A stretch of 64,000 nt of DNA from Galerina marginata (taxonomy: Eukaryota; Basidiomycota; Agaricomycetes; Agaricales; Galerinaceae). The first letter of the stretch is position 1. Each line of letters opens with the position of its first letter. Position numbers and translations under genes: made by a program. The notes under the pieces were generated by a model. The model was not told the origin of the DNA. It saw only the letters and a program-made list of their open reading frames with translations, and did no database searches. Positions 22,716 to 33,635 of the stretch are shown piece by piece. The stretch lies in NCBI GenBank assembly GCA_023014335.1, contig JAECYW010000004.1, forward strand, positions 1,984,001-2,048,000, in the 5' to 3' direction.

Positions 22716-24585
22716 TCATTTATCCAACTTCGTTTTGTGTTTCTTTTTCTTCTTGCGTGCTTTTCGAGTGGATAGTTCATCGACCTCGTCATCTATATCC
22801 TTCTTTCGTTTCCTCGTTGAGGGTTCAGCTGCTTTGACGAAACATGAAACGAAAAAACCGTTGGTAGCATCTTCACCTGGTGAACATCGAATAAGAGAAG
22901 ACGCGTCGGCTGTGATAAAGAATATACATTTAGCTTTCAGGGGTGCAGATTAGAAATCATAAATCCACCTGAAGAATCTAATTCATCAGAATATCCTCGT
23001 CGCGGCCATGTTGGCAGGACCTCCTTTTGAGGAGCAAGTTGAAACGTCCCTGCTGTTGCTTCTTCAGAGTTGAGCGCATCGCGGACAACACGTTCGTTTT
23101 CTGTCGCATGGACGCTACATGTCGAATACACGATCTTCTTCACATTGGGGACTGATGCAGGGAAACCCCATATGTTTAAATGAGACGGTGTTCTCGAAGG
23201 TAAAATTCAAAGGCAGCGACATACACCTCATGGCATGCTTAATCATCAGCAGCTGGAATGCCGCCAATTTTTCCAAACGATCTTCGTTAGCTATGCTGTC
23301 TTCAGTTTCTAGTAATGGTCGGTGTCTAGTTAATTTAAAAGAGATAGTCCATCGCATGTCATACCTGATTCGAGGAGATGGTCTAATCGGTTGACTATTC
23401 CAGAACCGCTGCAAGACGGGTCCAGCAAACTAATAATAATGATATCACAGTTGAGCCTATTTTGTAATGAAAACTATCACGCCCTTACATGTGAGTGACT
23501 GGAGAAAATTGACAGTCATGAGGGTCGACAGTCAAGAAGTCTGCGTTGATCGGAGAGACGTTCGAACATCCGGCTTTGGAAAGCATCATTTTGAGGGTAG
23601 AAAATCGTTTTTTGTCCCTTTCGAAAGCATACAACTGAACACCCATCGATTTAGTGGCGTTCGCATCGGCTCAAGGTAAGGTCCTCACCTTTCCTTTATT
23701 TTTCATGAGGGCACAAAGGTGAGAGGTTTTATTACCGGGAGCCGCGGTGGCATCGATAACGACACTATCGTCAGTAGCTGAAGGCGACAGGACGAGCGCC
23801 GGAAAGCACGATGCTTTATCCTGCAAAATAATTTTGCCAGAAGCATAGAGATCATCGCTTTGAAACGTAGTGGTGGGGTGAAATAGCAGGAGATCAGGTA
23901 CGTGTAGATCTTTAGAAAACCCCTTCCTGTCAATAGGTGAATCTTGGAGAGTCATCTGGTCAACGGATTGAGCCTTACTCGGTCGAAAAGGGATCGGAAA
24001 GGGTAAATCCTCGTGAAACAAAGACATCGATGATCTCCTCCGATGTCCCCAGAGCGGTATTAACACGAACATAACGAGGTATCAATGCTGCACGGCAGGA
24101 TAAGTCGGTCAACTCCCCGTTATGAAAGGAACTCAATCACCTGCTCTTTCATCTCCGCTCTGTGCAAGCTGCTCATTCGCGTTCGCTCCACGTTTGATCT
24201 TTATTTTCTGAAACTCTCCATGTAACCTAGTCTTGTGGCGTAATACCGCCTGTTTGATAGGACCATCGCCAGCTTGTATCCCGCGTGCCAAGAGAAGGTC
24301 ATGAACCAGAGCAAGAACAAGGTTTCTGGAAACTAACTTGCGCTCCTCTTTCATGAGTTTTGACTTTTCAATAACTTCAACAAGAACAGGTTTGACTGCG
24401 TGACATATCTGCGTGCTGAACAATTCATGATTCACAACTGGAAACCTACATTTTAAAGTCTCGATAACAAGGGCAGCTGTCCTCTTCCTATCCTTCTCAG
24501 GCAGGGTTGCAATGACACCCTTGATGGACCCTTCTTTGGCATCGAGACGGTCCAATGTTTTGGCAGCCTCGAAGTAGAAGTTCAT
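22716..24585 (-). CDS. RCM1: 25S rRNA cytosine-C5 methyltransferase, RCM1/NSUN5 family
   Basis: SAM-dependent RNA m5C methyltransferase acting on the large-subunit rRNA. It starts [20 protein letters not shown] at 24585; the upstream in-frame codons have no ATG. The N-terminal region ([20 protein letters not shown]) is typical of NSUN5. The Rossmann motif is [17 protein letters not shown] (about 23710-23760), motif IV is [16 protein letters not shown] (about 23390-23435), and motif VI with the catalytic cysteine is [16 protein letters not shown] (about 23090-23140). A basic Lys/Arg tail, [16 protein letters not shown], ends at 22716 and fits nucleolar targeting. Several introns of normal size. 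It is divergent from the DnaJ gene, with a shared 472-bp upstream region. Confidence 0.9.
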
Positions 24586-25057
24586 CGCATATTCTAGATA
24601 CAAAGTAGCGAAAGGACGAGCGTTGGCCTGCTCCGACGTTGTTTACAATGGCTTTGCAGTGTAGCCCGAGTATATAACTGCTAAGATAGGGCTGTAAAAA
24701 GAAAAAACAGTTAGTTCTTTCTCTGTCACAAGAATAAATTTTAAAACAGGAACAATGGACTGAATCAGTAGAAAATGTATCGTCAGGTCTGGGCTAGCCA
24801 GTCAGACAATGTAGATAAGATGAAAACATCATTTGAAATGATGAAGAGGCAGAATTAACGGACTCACGAGAGGTCTTGATATACGAGCTTAGAGCTGCTT
24901 AGCGACGGTTCATGAACTAGAACCAATAACAAACTCCGCTTCAAAAATTTCAATACAACAACGCGTGATCGAGATCGCCTATTTGGCACTGGCAGACCAC
25001 GAACACAGGCGCGTCGACTCCTTCTGTTCTGTTCTTAACGATTTGCCCGTAACGCTT
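24586..25057. promoter_or_regulatory. Bidirectional intergenic region between RCM1 and the DnaJ gene
   Basis: A 472-bp spacer between two divergent start codons, so it presumably carries both promoters. The stretch next to the DnaJ gene is the 5' UTR in which the first exon ends with the A of the proposed split ATG. I see no convincing TATA box. Confidence 0.45.
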
Positions 25058-26877
25058 AGTGAGATGGTGGTTTTCTCCCTCTTTGGTCCTCTCTAATCAT
25101 ATTTTAAAGTGCCGGTTGATACGCGACTTTATGAACTTCTCGGCGTTTCCTTTAATGCCTCTGAAGGTGTGCCAGAAATCCTCCTTCAATCATTCGTACC
25201 TAATACCCGAATTGCAGATGAAATCAAGAAGGCCTATCGAAGAAAGGTATTTCCTATCCAAAAATGACTCCCAACTGCGAACTTACTACGTTGAAGGCTA
25301 AAGAACACCACCCAGTAAGGATTTGGATTTGGAATTGGTAACCTCACTTACGCAGTTTACAGGACAAGAACATCAATGACCCCGAAGCTGGTCAGAAATT
25401 CCAAGAGATGGCAGCAGCGTTTGTATTTGTTACCTGGTACGATTGGCCACCAGCACTGAATCATGATGCATGTTAGCTACGAGATCTTGAGTGATGGGGA
25501 TAGTCGCGCCGCATACGATGCTCATGGCATGGATGGTCTGTCAGGATCAGGTGGAGGACATGGAATGGACGGAGCTGAAATCTTTGCTCATTTCTTTGGC
25601 CATCCTATGTTTGGATTCGACTTCGGACCTGACAGACCAGGCGGCAGACGTGGAGGCAAGGGGGAAAATTCCATCATACCTCATGAAGTGACTTTGGAAG
25701 ATCTTTACAACGGCAAATCAATCAAGATGAACATGGAGAAAGAAATCATTTGTGCACTGTGTAAAGGGTACTTTATTCCTTTTGACATTTTCACCATTAA
25801 AATCTAATATTCTTTTAGTTCAGGAGCCCGCGGAAATGCTAAACCAAAACCATGTTCGACTTGTGATGGCCAAGGCTGGACCAGAACTCAGACAAGAGTA
25901 AGTATATACATCCTTTATCCTTTACTTCTACGTGACCTAACAATACCAGTTACCGACAGGTGCCTACGGACTGTCGAAAGCTCGGTGTACTGACTGCCAC
26001 GGCGCGGGTGAAAAGCTGAAAGAAAAGGACAGGCAAGTTCTTCGTCTTTATATCCTAAGCCGAGGTATAAACCCTAGACACAGATGTAAGAAATGCAGAG
26101 GCGAAAAAACCATCAAAGAGAGGACACGTCAGGAGATCTTTGTCGAGAAAGGAATGGCCGATCGCCAGCGAATCGTTCTTGCCGGTGCTGGAGATCAACA
26201 GGTTGTTCCAAATTTTTGTATCCTCGATAGTTGCTTATATTTCATATAGCCCGGGGTTCCTGCTGGTGATGTGATCTTTGTATTGAAAGCCGCTCCGCAC
26301 GAGTCATTTGAACGATCTGGTGATGACCTTTTGACCCATGTTACCATTACATTATCAGAAGCGCTCCTTGGGTTTTCACGAATCATCCTCACCCATCTAG
26401 ATGGTAGAGGCGTGAAATTGACAACCCCGCCTGGTAAAATCGTGAAATCACAAGACTCCATAATCTTGCGAGAAGAGGGTATGCCAGTTTACCGACGGCC
26501 AGACGAGAAAGGCGACCTCTATGTGATATTTGACATAGAAATGCCAGACAAGGATTGGCTGAAGACCGTTGACATTCAGGTATGTCCTCTCACTGCAAAT
26601 TCAACTCAGAGCCTGACGACCGCGTCTTCAGGCTGTTGAGGCTATCCTTCCTTCCAAACGAGTAGATGTAGACCCACAACCCGAGGTTGTGGACGAGGCA
26701 GATTATGAGGAGAGCGACATTGTCGATGTGCGTGCTCGCCCTTTCCCGGCTAGCCAAAACTTCTTTGACCATGGCTTTGCATCGCAGTTCGGCGAAGGCG
26801 ACGAGGAAAATTGGGAAGATGAAGACGACGACGACGACGACGACGACGGCGAGGACCCGGATTGTCGACCTCAATGA
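25058..26877 (+). CDS. Type I Hsp40 co-chaperone (DnaJ, zinc-finger class)
   Basis: Stimulates Hsp70 ATPase and binds unfolded clients. After splicing, the J domain reads MPVDTRLYELLGVSFN, then DEIKKAYRRK and AKEHHPDKNINDPEAGQKF, with the essential HPD. A Gly-rich segment follows. The zinc-binding region has four repeats, CALCKGSG, CSTCDGQG, CTDCHGAG and CKKCRGEK, and then the C-terminal substrate-binding domains (HVTITLSEALLGFSR). An acidic run of Glu/Asp (26800-26860) comes before the stop. The last residues are CRPQ, a CaaX-like end, although a Pro at that site is unusual for farnesylation. No ATG fits the J-domain frame. The best model joins the A at 25058 to TG at 25110 by removing a 51-bp intron (GTGAGA...TAAAG), so the start codon is split. 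Seven or more introns. Confidence 0.85.
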
Positions 26878-27238
26878 TCATTTGAACATGAGGTCCATTA
26901 TCCACCAATCCCCATAACTACCACCCCTATCCTTTTGCTGCATACTGCACTATCATATACCTTCATCTCTGCATACATCTACATTTACACTCAAGATAGC
27001 TCATGTAATAACTTCCCCTGACAATTCTTGTATCCCAGTCTCCATCGCCGAAAAATGACGACTTGCCGAAAGGACATGTTCCTTGTCCGAAGATTTCTCA
27101 TGATCAGAAATAGATATGCATGTGAGCATCATCTGCCTCCAGTTTCGATGTTTTGTTTTCCTGCACTATAGGCCCCTTTCTTCCTTCCTCAGCCTTGGAG
27201 CTCTAGAGGCTTGAGGCATCTGGTATCACACTGCCCAA
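26878..27238. promoter_or_regulatory. Spacer between the DnaJ gene and the ThuA-like gene
   Basis: 361 bp between two same-strand genes. It must carry the DnaJ 3' UTR and the promoter of the next gene. No specific site is recognised. Confidence 0.4.
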
Positions 27239-28681
27239 ATGGCTAATCTAGTGTATCTCCTGCTCCTTCATTGCCTTAGCTTAGTCGTTGGCTATGCTCC
27301 AACAATATCAGCCGCTGGAATAGCACGAATCCTGATTTATTCCGCCACACGAGGATTTCGACATGACTCTATCCCTACTGCAATCGATGCATTGAAGGCA
27401 AGAGGGACCACAATTGATGTTGAATTCGCTTCTACAGAAGATCCTTCGCAGTTCATGGACACCATCCTCTCCGGCTTTGATGCTATAGTATTTCTCAGCA
27501 CCACAGGTGAAGGTACGTGAAAGTCTACCGCATTGTCATAGACCATTATTTTCTGACGGCACGGGGGAGAAGTTCTCGACAGCGCTGGAAAAACTGCTTT
27601 TCAGAATTACTTGAATCGTGGAGGAAATTTTGTTGGAATACATTCGGCGTCTGATACACTTGTCAACACCACCTGTTATACGAGTGAACTAGGTGTGTAG
27701 TCTTGCCGTTCAAGTGTAAAGTGATAGGGAAGCTGGATTTGACATGATTCCAGGTGCCGTCTTCGACTATCATCCGGAGCTGCAAAATTTTGTGAGTGTT
27801 TAGGAATGCGACAAACCAGTGTTTGAATGCCTAATTCATTGACCCTACAGACAGTAGACGTTCTGGGTCCCCCGCATCCCAGTACCAGCATGCTCCCAGC
27901 CGCTTGGACTGTTTCAGATGAAGCGTAAGCGAGAATTTTAAACCCACTAAGGCAACAAGGCAACAAACCTTGTTACAGATATAATTTCAAGTCGGACCCA
28001 CGAGCATTGGGCTCAGTTGTAGTCTTGTCTGCCGATGAATCGACTTATGTCGGTGAGTGATTTGTGTGTGGTTAGAGCAACGATGCAACGATAAAGTTAC
28101 CGAATTCAAGATACCGGTGTACGCAAATTTGACCAGGGAAAACCTCATCCCACTGGTAGGCCGCAAGATCGTGAATGGAACACCGAGAATCTAAACAGTA
28201 AAAAATGTAGCTTGGTACCAAGAAAAAGGGGCTGGAATTGAGGAAGGGGGTATCGCTGGCCGCAGCTTTTATACCAGCCTCGGTCATCTGAACGAGACGT
28301 GGCAGGTGAGGAAGTCGACTATCTTCCACCAAGCGCCCCATGAAACATCTCCCAACCTAGGATCATCTCTTCCTTTCTCATGTTCTCGGGGCTATATCCT
28401 GGGTCCTCCAGGCAAATACCACCTTAGCCTTTAATTCCGCTGCTCAGGTTGGCAACCAAGCAACCAATAGTACACCACCGGCCGCCAGCACGCAACCAAG
28501 CAACTCTCAGAGCCAGAGCACCGCATCTTCGTAAGTCCAATAAAATTTACAGGGTTTCATGAAGCTGACGGTTATGTTCATTGACAACCGAGCCAGTGCA
28601 TCACAGATGGCAATAGCCATTGGAACTATTGCATTGGCCTTACTAGGCCAACGTATTGCTAAAATAATCAAGGACCTATAA
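27239..28681 (+). CDS. Secreted ThuA-like domain protein with a C-terminal hydrophobic segment
   Basis: Extracellular protein of the ThuA (trehalose-utilisation-like, class I glutamine-amidotransferase-like) family; the substrate is unknown. The N-terminus MANLVYLLLLHCLSLVVGYA is a signal peptide. The domain contains RILIYSATRGFRHDSIPTAI, FDAIVFLSTTGE, NRGGNFVGIHSASDT, a DQGKPHPTAWYQ segment restored by a short intron near 28150-28208, and GRSFYTSLGHLNETW, a hallmark of the family. A Ser/Thr/Asn/Gln-rich stretch (28450-28530) and a final hydrophobic helix (MAIAIGTIALALLGQ) follow, which suggests GPI or membrane anchoring. Several N-glycosylation sites (NTT, NET, NST). About seven short introns. 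Confidence 0.82.
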
Positions 28682-29076
28682 GCGTAAACGTAAACACTGC
28701 TAACCCTCTCACCGACGTGTCATGCGTGGTAACAGGACGCTCTACGAAAACGAATGGTAAATTAATCACCAGCACACAATTAGCAAGAATTAGCACGGTC
28801 CGTGGAACGAGATTTTGAGGCCAGGCAAGCGAGCAAGAACGGACATTGTCTTGATTCCGGAGGAGGAAGTGTATATTAATAATAGCTCATTGGCACGGGA
28901 TAAGTAGGGTGGTTCCGAGAGTATGATGCCCAATCCCAAGGTTAACACCAGTGCTGGTGATGAACGAGAGCTTCTAAATATTTTCTATCGCATGCTTGGT
29001 ATATACATATCCACAATGGAAAAGGTGTCGTGTTGGAAAGGATATGAACTGACGCGGACGAAGTTGGCTACAAGCT
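28682..29076. other. Convergent 3' region between the ThuA-like gene and NDUFB10
   Basis: 395 bp holding two 3' UTRs facing each other. No gene is supported; the short frames that start at 28923 run antisense into NDUFB10. Confidence 0.45.
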
Positions 29077-29414
29077 TCAAACGTCAATCTTCTTGTATCC
29101 TTTCACCTGCGCCAAGAGCATTTAGACGAAACCGTAGTAATACGGAGAAAAAACGCACCCGTTGTGTCCTCAACAGGTGCAAGTACTTTTCTGATAGCCA
29201 TTTGCAATTCTCGTAGTGATTTACACCCTCCGCCTGATGGCATTTGGCCAGTTCTTCTCGAACCAGGCGAGTCTCCATGGCCTTAACCCAGGATTCGCGT
29301 ATATTATCTTCCCGCTCTTGCAGCTTCGCTAAAGAGTTTTATAAGTTCTAGAATTGTAGGCAGCCTTAAAAACGCACCTTTGATCTCTGCGACCTTCTCC
29401 TCGTCGACGGCCAT
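29077..29414 (-). CDS. NADH:ubiquinone oxidoreductase (complex I) subunit, NDUFB10/PDSW-like
   Basis: Small accessory subunit of mitochondrial complex I, about 78 residues in three exons. It starts MAVDEEKVAEIK at 29414. The first intron begins at GTGCGT and ends CTTTAG; the second begins GTGCG and ends GGCGCAG. The diagnostic stretch is METRLVREELAKCHQAEG followed by VNHYENCKWLSEKYL, with two cysteines 10 residues apart in CHQAEGVNHYENC as expected for a disulphide-stabilised intermembrane-space subunit. The end is VKGYKKIDV. The length matches the short fungal forms, not the longer animal protein. It is divergent from the enoyl-CoA isomerase gene across 212 bp. Confidence 0.82.
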
Positions 29415-29626
29415 GACGGTCAAGGTTGAATGAATGTTGTATTTGGCGCCGTTTGGCAAAGACCACCGACCCTCCGAATTCGGAACTTTGGGCAAATCAC
29501 ATGCCTTGCTCACACTTTCACCAATGTGATGACAAGAACTCGGGATAAGGACCAGGCTTACCCGGCAACTATCTCGACCGCTTTCTGCTTTATATACACG
29601 GCTTTGACTTTAGTTCTTGTTTGAAA

Positions 29627-30773
29627 ATGTCTTCAACACTCTCTTTACCTGTCGGAAATCCTCTCTTAACTCTCACTCATCGTATGTGCATGTCCCTCTC
29701 AATGCCGTTTTTAATTGAAGGATATGCGTGGTCATTCAGCGAAACCATCTCTGTGGATCATTGAACTTCATAACGGTGTTGATAATCGTTTAACCCATGA
29801 GCTCATCAATCAGGGATTCATGCCTGCTCTGGACATTGTTGAGCGAGAATGGCGCGAACAACAGAGGTCAGCATTGCAGAATAAGAAATTGGAGGACGGC
29901 AAAGGTGCTCTCATCATAGTTGGGAAGAGAGATCAGGATAAATTCTTTAGCAACGGTAATTTTAATTCATGGCAGTTCTGTTCGTTCTTCTGTCTCAACA
30001 AACATTTTTATAGGGCTGGATTACGCCAACTCATCAAAGGATCCGAACTTCTTCCCGTGTACGAGGCCCATACGACTCTATAGTCTTCCATCTTTTACCT
30101 TAGTTTCCAGTGACGTTCAATCCCATGTTGAGAAGGCTGCTCACATACCCAAGTGAGTCCTATTTTTATCCACTCGGACATGAACTGAACCCATCATTCG
30201 CCTCAGTCCCCACAATTGCAGCAATTAATGGACACTGCTATGCTGGTGGCTTCATGCTTTCTCTCGCTTGTGACTACCGGGTCATGACTGATGGCAGTGC
30301 CCGCAACGCTTGGCTTTGCATGAACGAGGTTCGAACCGGCTCATCTATGTATACCACGAGTCTCCTTGAATAATTAATAACAGGTACACTTTGGCGCCCC
30401 GTGGCCTTTATCGTTTACCGCAATCCTGAGTGCCAAAATTGGCGACCACCGGTTGTACCGAAAGGTCGCCCTCGAAGGTCACCGATTCACAGCTCCCGAG
30501 GCCCTTCAAGACGGCATCCTGGATTATATTGTTAAGGGTAAAACAGCTGATATCATAGAAAAAGCCGAAGAAATAGCAGACAAATTCAGCGGGAATGCTA
30601 CTACTGGCGTTTGGGGCTTAATCAGGGTACGAATAACCTCCTTCCCTCCTGCATCAAAGACCAACACCGCTTTTTAGACCAACATTTATCGCGAAGCGCT
30701 GGAATCTATACAGAAAGATATCAGGGCAGTCACTCCGCAAGTTGACGACGCCGCAGCACGCTCGCGGCTATAG
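29627..30773 (+). CDS. Peroxisomal enoyl-CoA isomerase/hydratase (crotonase family), PTS1 SRL
   Basis: Probable delta3-delta2-enoyl-CoA isomerase of fatty-acid beta-oxidation. After splicing the crotonase fold can be followed: LWIIELHNGVDNRLTHELI, NGLDYANSSKDPNFF, NPMLRRLLTYP, PTIAAINGHCYAGGFMLSLA, and CMNEVHFGAPWPLS, where the Glu is in the position used by isomerases. Next are EALQDGILDYIVKG and a C-terminal helix. The last three residues are SRL, a classic peroxisomal targeting signal type 1, so peroxisomal import is likely. The start MSSTLSLPVGNPLL lies 31 bp downstream of a TATATA sequence at 29591-29596. Six or so short introns. A hydratase role cannot be excluded. Confidence 0.85.
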
Positions 30774-31139
30774 GAGGAAAGGGGCCTTTTGTTAATATTA
30801 TGTAGGTCGATTGCATGTTACTTTACTTAATGCAATGCGGCTTCACGATCACCTTGTTCTCCGGAGTTCGGCAGCCTTTGGGGCTCACTACATTTACCAA
30901 CGTGACTGAAAATATTATCGTGCCCAGAGAAGCTGCCAATACGAGATGAGCACGCAAATGTTGTCCAAGTGAGAATGAGCTGTAGCCAAACTGACCATTC
31001 GATTCTATTTATAACCGTAGCGACCGCGAGATCAATCTGACGAAGATCTAATAATAGGCATCAAGAACAAGGGTTTGTGCACGACCTCGACGAACAATCG
31101 AGGACCAAGGCAACGGATCTTTGATTATGCCTTCCGTCC

Positions 31140-31146
31140 TATATAA
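31140..31146 (+). promoter_or_regulatory. TATA box of aspartic protease 1
   Basis: TATATAA, 124-130 bp before the start codon, followed by a pyrimidine-rich leader (CCCATTCCCTTCCCTTCC) that is common at fungal transcription starts. The rest of 30774-31269 shows no gene. Confidence 0.55.
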
Positions 31147-31269
31147 GCTGCTACGCTGACCCCGGACATCTTCACCCATTCCCTTCCCTTCCAACAGTTT
31201 GCCCCCGGTTGGGCCTTTCCGTACTCGTTTCTTTTTTCATTTCTGTTTCTTGTTTCTCTCAGGTTCATC

Positions 31270-33151
31270 ATGCAGCTTTCGCTTTCCTTGTCCGCGCTTC
31301 TGGCAGGCGTCCTGTTCATCTTGTCCATGCAAGTCGTGGAAGCAGCTCCCCTCTTTCAACGTGCCCCGAAGTTTGTTACCCTTCCCCTCAAACGTGTTGA
31401 ACTTGCCACCCGGAGTCTCCATCCCCAGATTGTACGTAACATGTTTTTACTGATGCGAGAAAATAGCTCACGCGACGGCCATTGCAGTATCTGCAACAAC
31501 ACATGAACCGTGCCTATCGTCGCTTTGCGCGCATGAAGGGCCTTGCCCTGCCCACTCGCCGAGAGCTCCAGGCCAACCTTGAGAAGCGGGTTCTTGCTGT
31601 CGAAGGCCCGGAAGGCCTCGAGAGACGGTTCAACAGGAGGGATTCTGTGGCTCTTGAGAAACGCTACAACCGTATCGGTGTCCCAAAGACGGCCACGCAA
31701 GCCAAAGCCAAGGCAGCCAAAGCCAAAGTCAACTTAAAAGAGGGTTCAGAACTCGCCGCTGCAAAGAAGGGGAAGGGGAAAGGCGCCCAACCAGCTCAGC
31801 CAGCTCAGCCGGCGTCGGCCGTTGCTCCTGTTGCTCAGGCAAATGCACCATCTGACAACGATTCTTTGGGTCTTGACATCGAGTAAGCCGTAGTCAGCAA
31901 CTCGATGATTATAATTTTTTAATTGTAAAATTTTTATCAGGGCCCAGGATGTAGGATACTTGGCCACCGTCCAGATGGGTACACCCCCTCGAGATTTTCT
32001 TATTCTCATGGACTCCGGCTCTGCCGATCTATGGGTGGGCTCCGAGGACTGCCAGTCTCAAGGTGGAGGCGGCTGTGTACGTCCATTCTGTTACACCGCT
32101 CGTAACTTGCACTGAAAGAGCCATAATTAGGGAAACCACCAATTCCTCGGAACACAGAGTAGCAGCTCTTTTGTCGACTCTGGCAACCCCTTCTCTGTTA
32201 CATACGGGACAGGTCAGGTTGACGGGGATATTGTCACCGATGATGTTACTATCGCTGGTCTCACATTGAAAGATCATACCTTCGGAGTTGCTAATACTGA
32301 GAGTGTTGATTTCTCTTCCGATTCCACGCCATTCGACGGCCTGATGGGTCTGGCTCAATCTGTGAGTTCCGTCCGTTTTGGCGTTCTGCTTCTGACTGAA
32401 TAATACTCGATTCAGTCCCTCTCTGAGCAACAAACACCCACACCTGTCGAATCGCTTGCGTCAGCTAACCTTATTCCGGACTCGATTGTCTCCTACAAAA
32501 TTTCCCGGCTCGCGGATAACTTGAATGACGGAGAAATTACTTTCGGGTCAGTTCTTCTCATGTTGAAGAAAGCCTTGTAGGTTTTTGACATTACTACTAT
32601 CGTTACAGAGGACTCGATAGCAGCAAATTCGATGCCCAGACCTTGGTCACTGTCCAAAATGTCAACACTCAAGGATTCTGGGAAGCCAGCCTTGATGCTG
32701 CCTCTGTCAATGGTGTCGATGCCGGCCTTAGTGGACGAACTGCCATCCTCGACACTGGTGAGAATTCAAATTTCACGAGGTCAAACCGAAAAAACTGATA
32801 ACAATTTTAGGAACAACCCTCATGGTCCTCCCCGCTGCTGACGCACAGGCAATTCACGACCAAATCCAAGGTGCCAAATCTGATGGACAGGGAGGGTTCA
32901 CCGTTCCTTGCACATTGAAGGACAGTGTTGCGCTCACCTTCGGCGGCCAGGAATTCGCTATCGACCCCAGGGATATTGCGTTCCAACCTGTCGACGCCAA
33001 CGACCCTCAAGGCGACTGTGTCTCAGGTATCACTTCTGGAAACATCGGAGGAGCCACTGAGTGGCTCGTCGGAGATGTCTTCCTCAAGAACGCATACTTC
33101 TCTACTGACGTTTCGAAGAACACTGTCAGTCTTGCTAGTCTCACGGCGTAA
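31270..33151 (+). CDS. Secreted aspartic protease (peptidase family A1), copy 1
   Basis: Pepsin-like endopeptidase, secreted as a zymogen. The signal peptide is MQLSLSLSALLAGVLFILSM. A long basic propeptide of about 160 residues contains dibasic sites (EKR, ERR, LEKR), an Ala/Lys-rich stretch and a QPAQPAQPA repeat. The mature enzyme starts near AQDVGYLATVQMGTPPRDF. The first catalytic motif is LMDSGSADLWVG, the flap region is FSVTYGTGQVDGDIV, and the second catalytic motif is AILDTGTTLMVLP. The C-terminus is WLVGDVFLKNAYFSTDVSKN. Exon 1 is 31270-31431, exon 2 is 31488-31882, and exon 3 starts at 31941; four further introns lie between 32070 and 32815. It has a paralogue at 39347-41354 with the same intron position just after LGLDIE. 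Confidence 0.92.
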
Positions 33152-33635
33152 GGCAACGAGAAAGGATATTTTTGTTAAAGAAACGAGCATAATGCTAGGT
33201 TATCGTTATCTTGTATTTTACGGATCGCATATGTACACTACCACGATCATTACTTACTGTTGGAACTTGGGGACAATTCAATGGATTTTCCTGTATCTTA
33301 GTTTCCTTCTAACTCTTCCATCAGGGAGTCTGAGAAGGAATTATATTTTCAAACTCACAACCTGTCTGGACACCATCATGTCTATCATTTTTTAAAATTT
33401 AATAAGATACAAGGAAGCCCTTCATTCGTCGCCGCCAAGCCTCCCAGCCCAATCACCAGCTACTTCGCGTTCTCGGCCTTTGTGATCATCGCTAGTCTTT
33501 CCCGGGTGCCAAACATTTGAAGCAGACAACTGTGGGATTGCGCGGTCAAATCCTCAAACGGACACGGCTGGCCAAAGCATCTTAATAATAGGTGCCTGGG
33601 TGTTGCATTATTGGAGAAATATGCTGCAAAGAACT
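33152..33635. other. Convergent 3' region between aspartic protease 1 and the ketopantoate reductase
   Basis: 484 bp, AT-rich, with the two 3' UTRs. No gene is supported. Confidence 0.45.

Noticed and set aside
30318..30330. GGTTCGAACC, resembling a tRNA B box
   Set aside because: It lies at an exon/intron edge of the enoyl-CoA isomerase gene and no acceptor stem, A box or anticodon arm surrounds it. No tRNA was found in the window.
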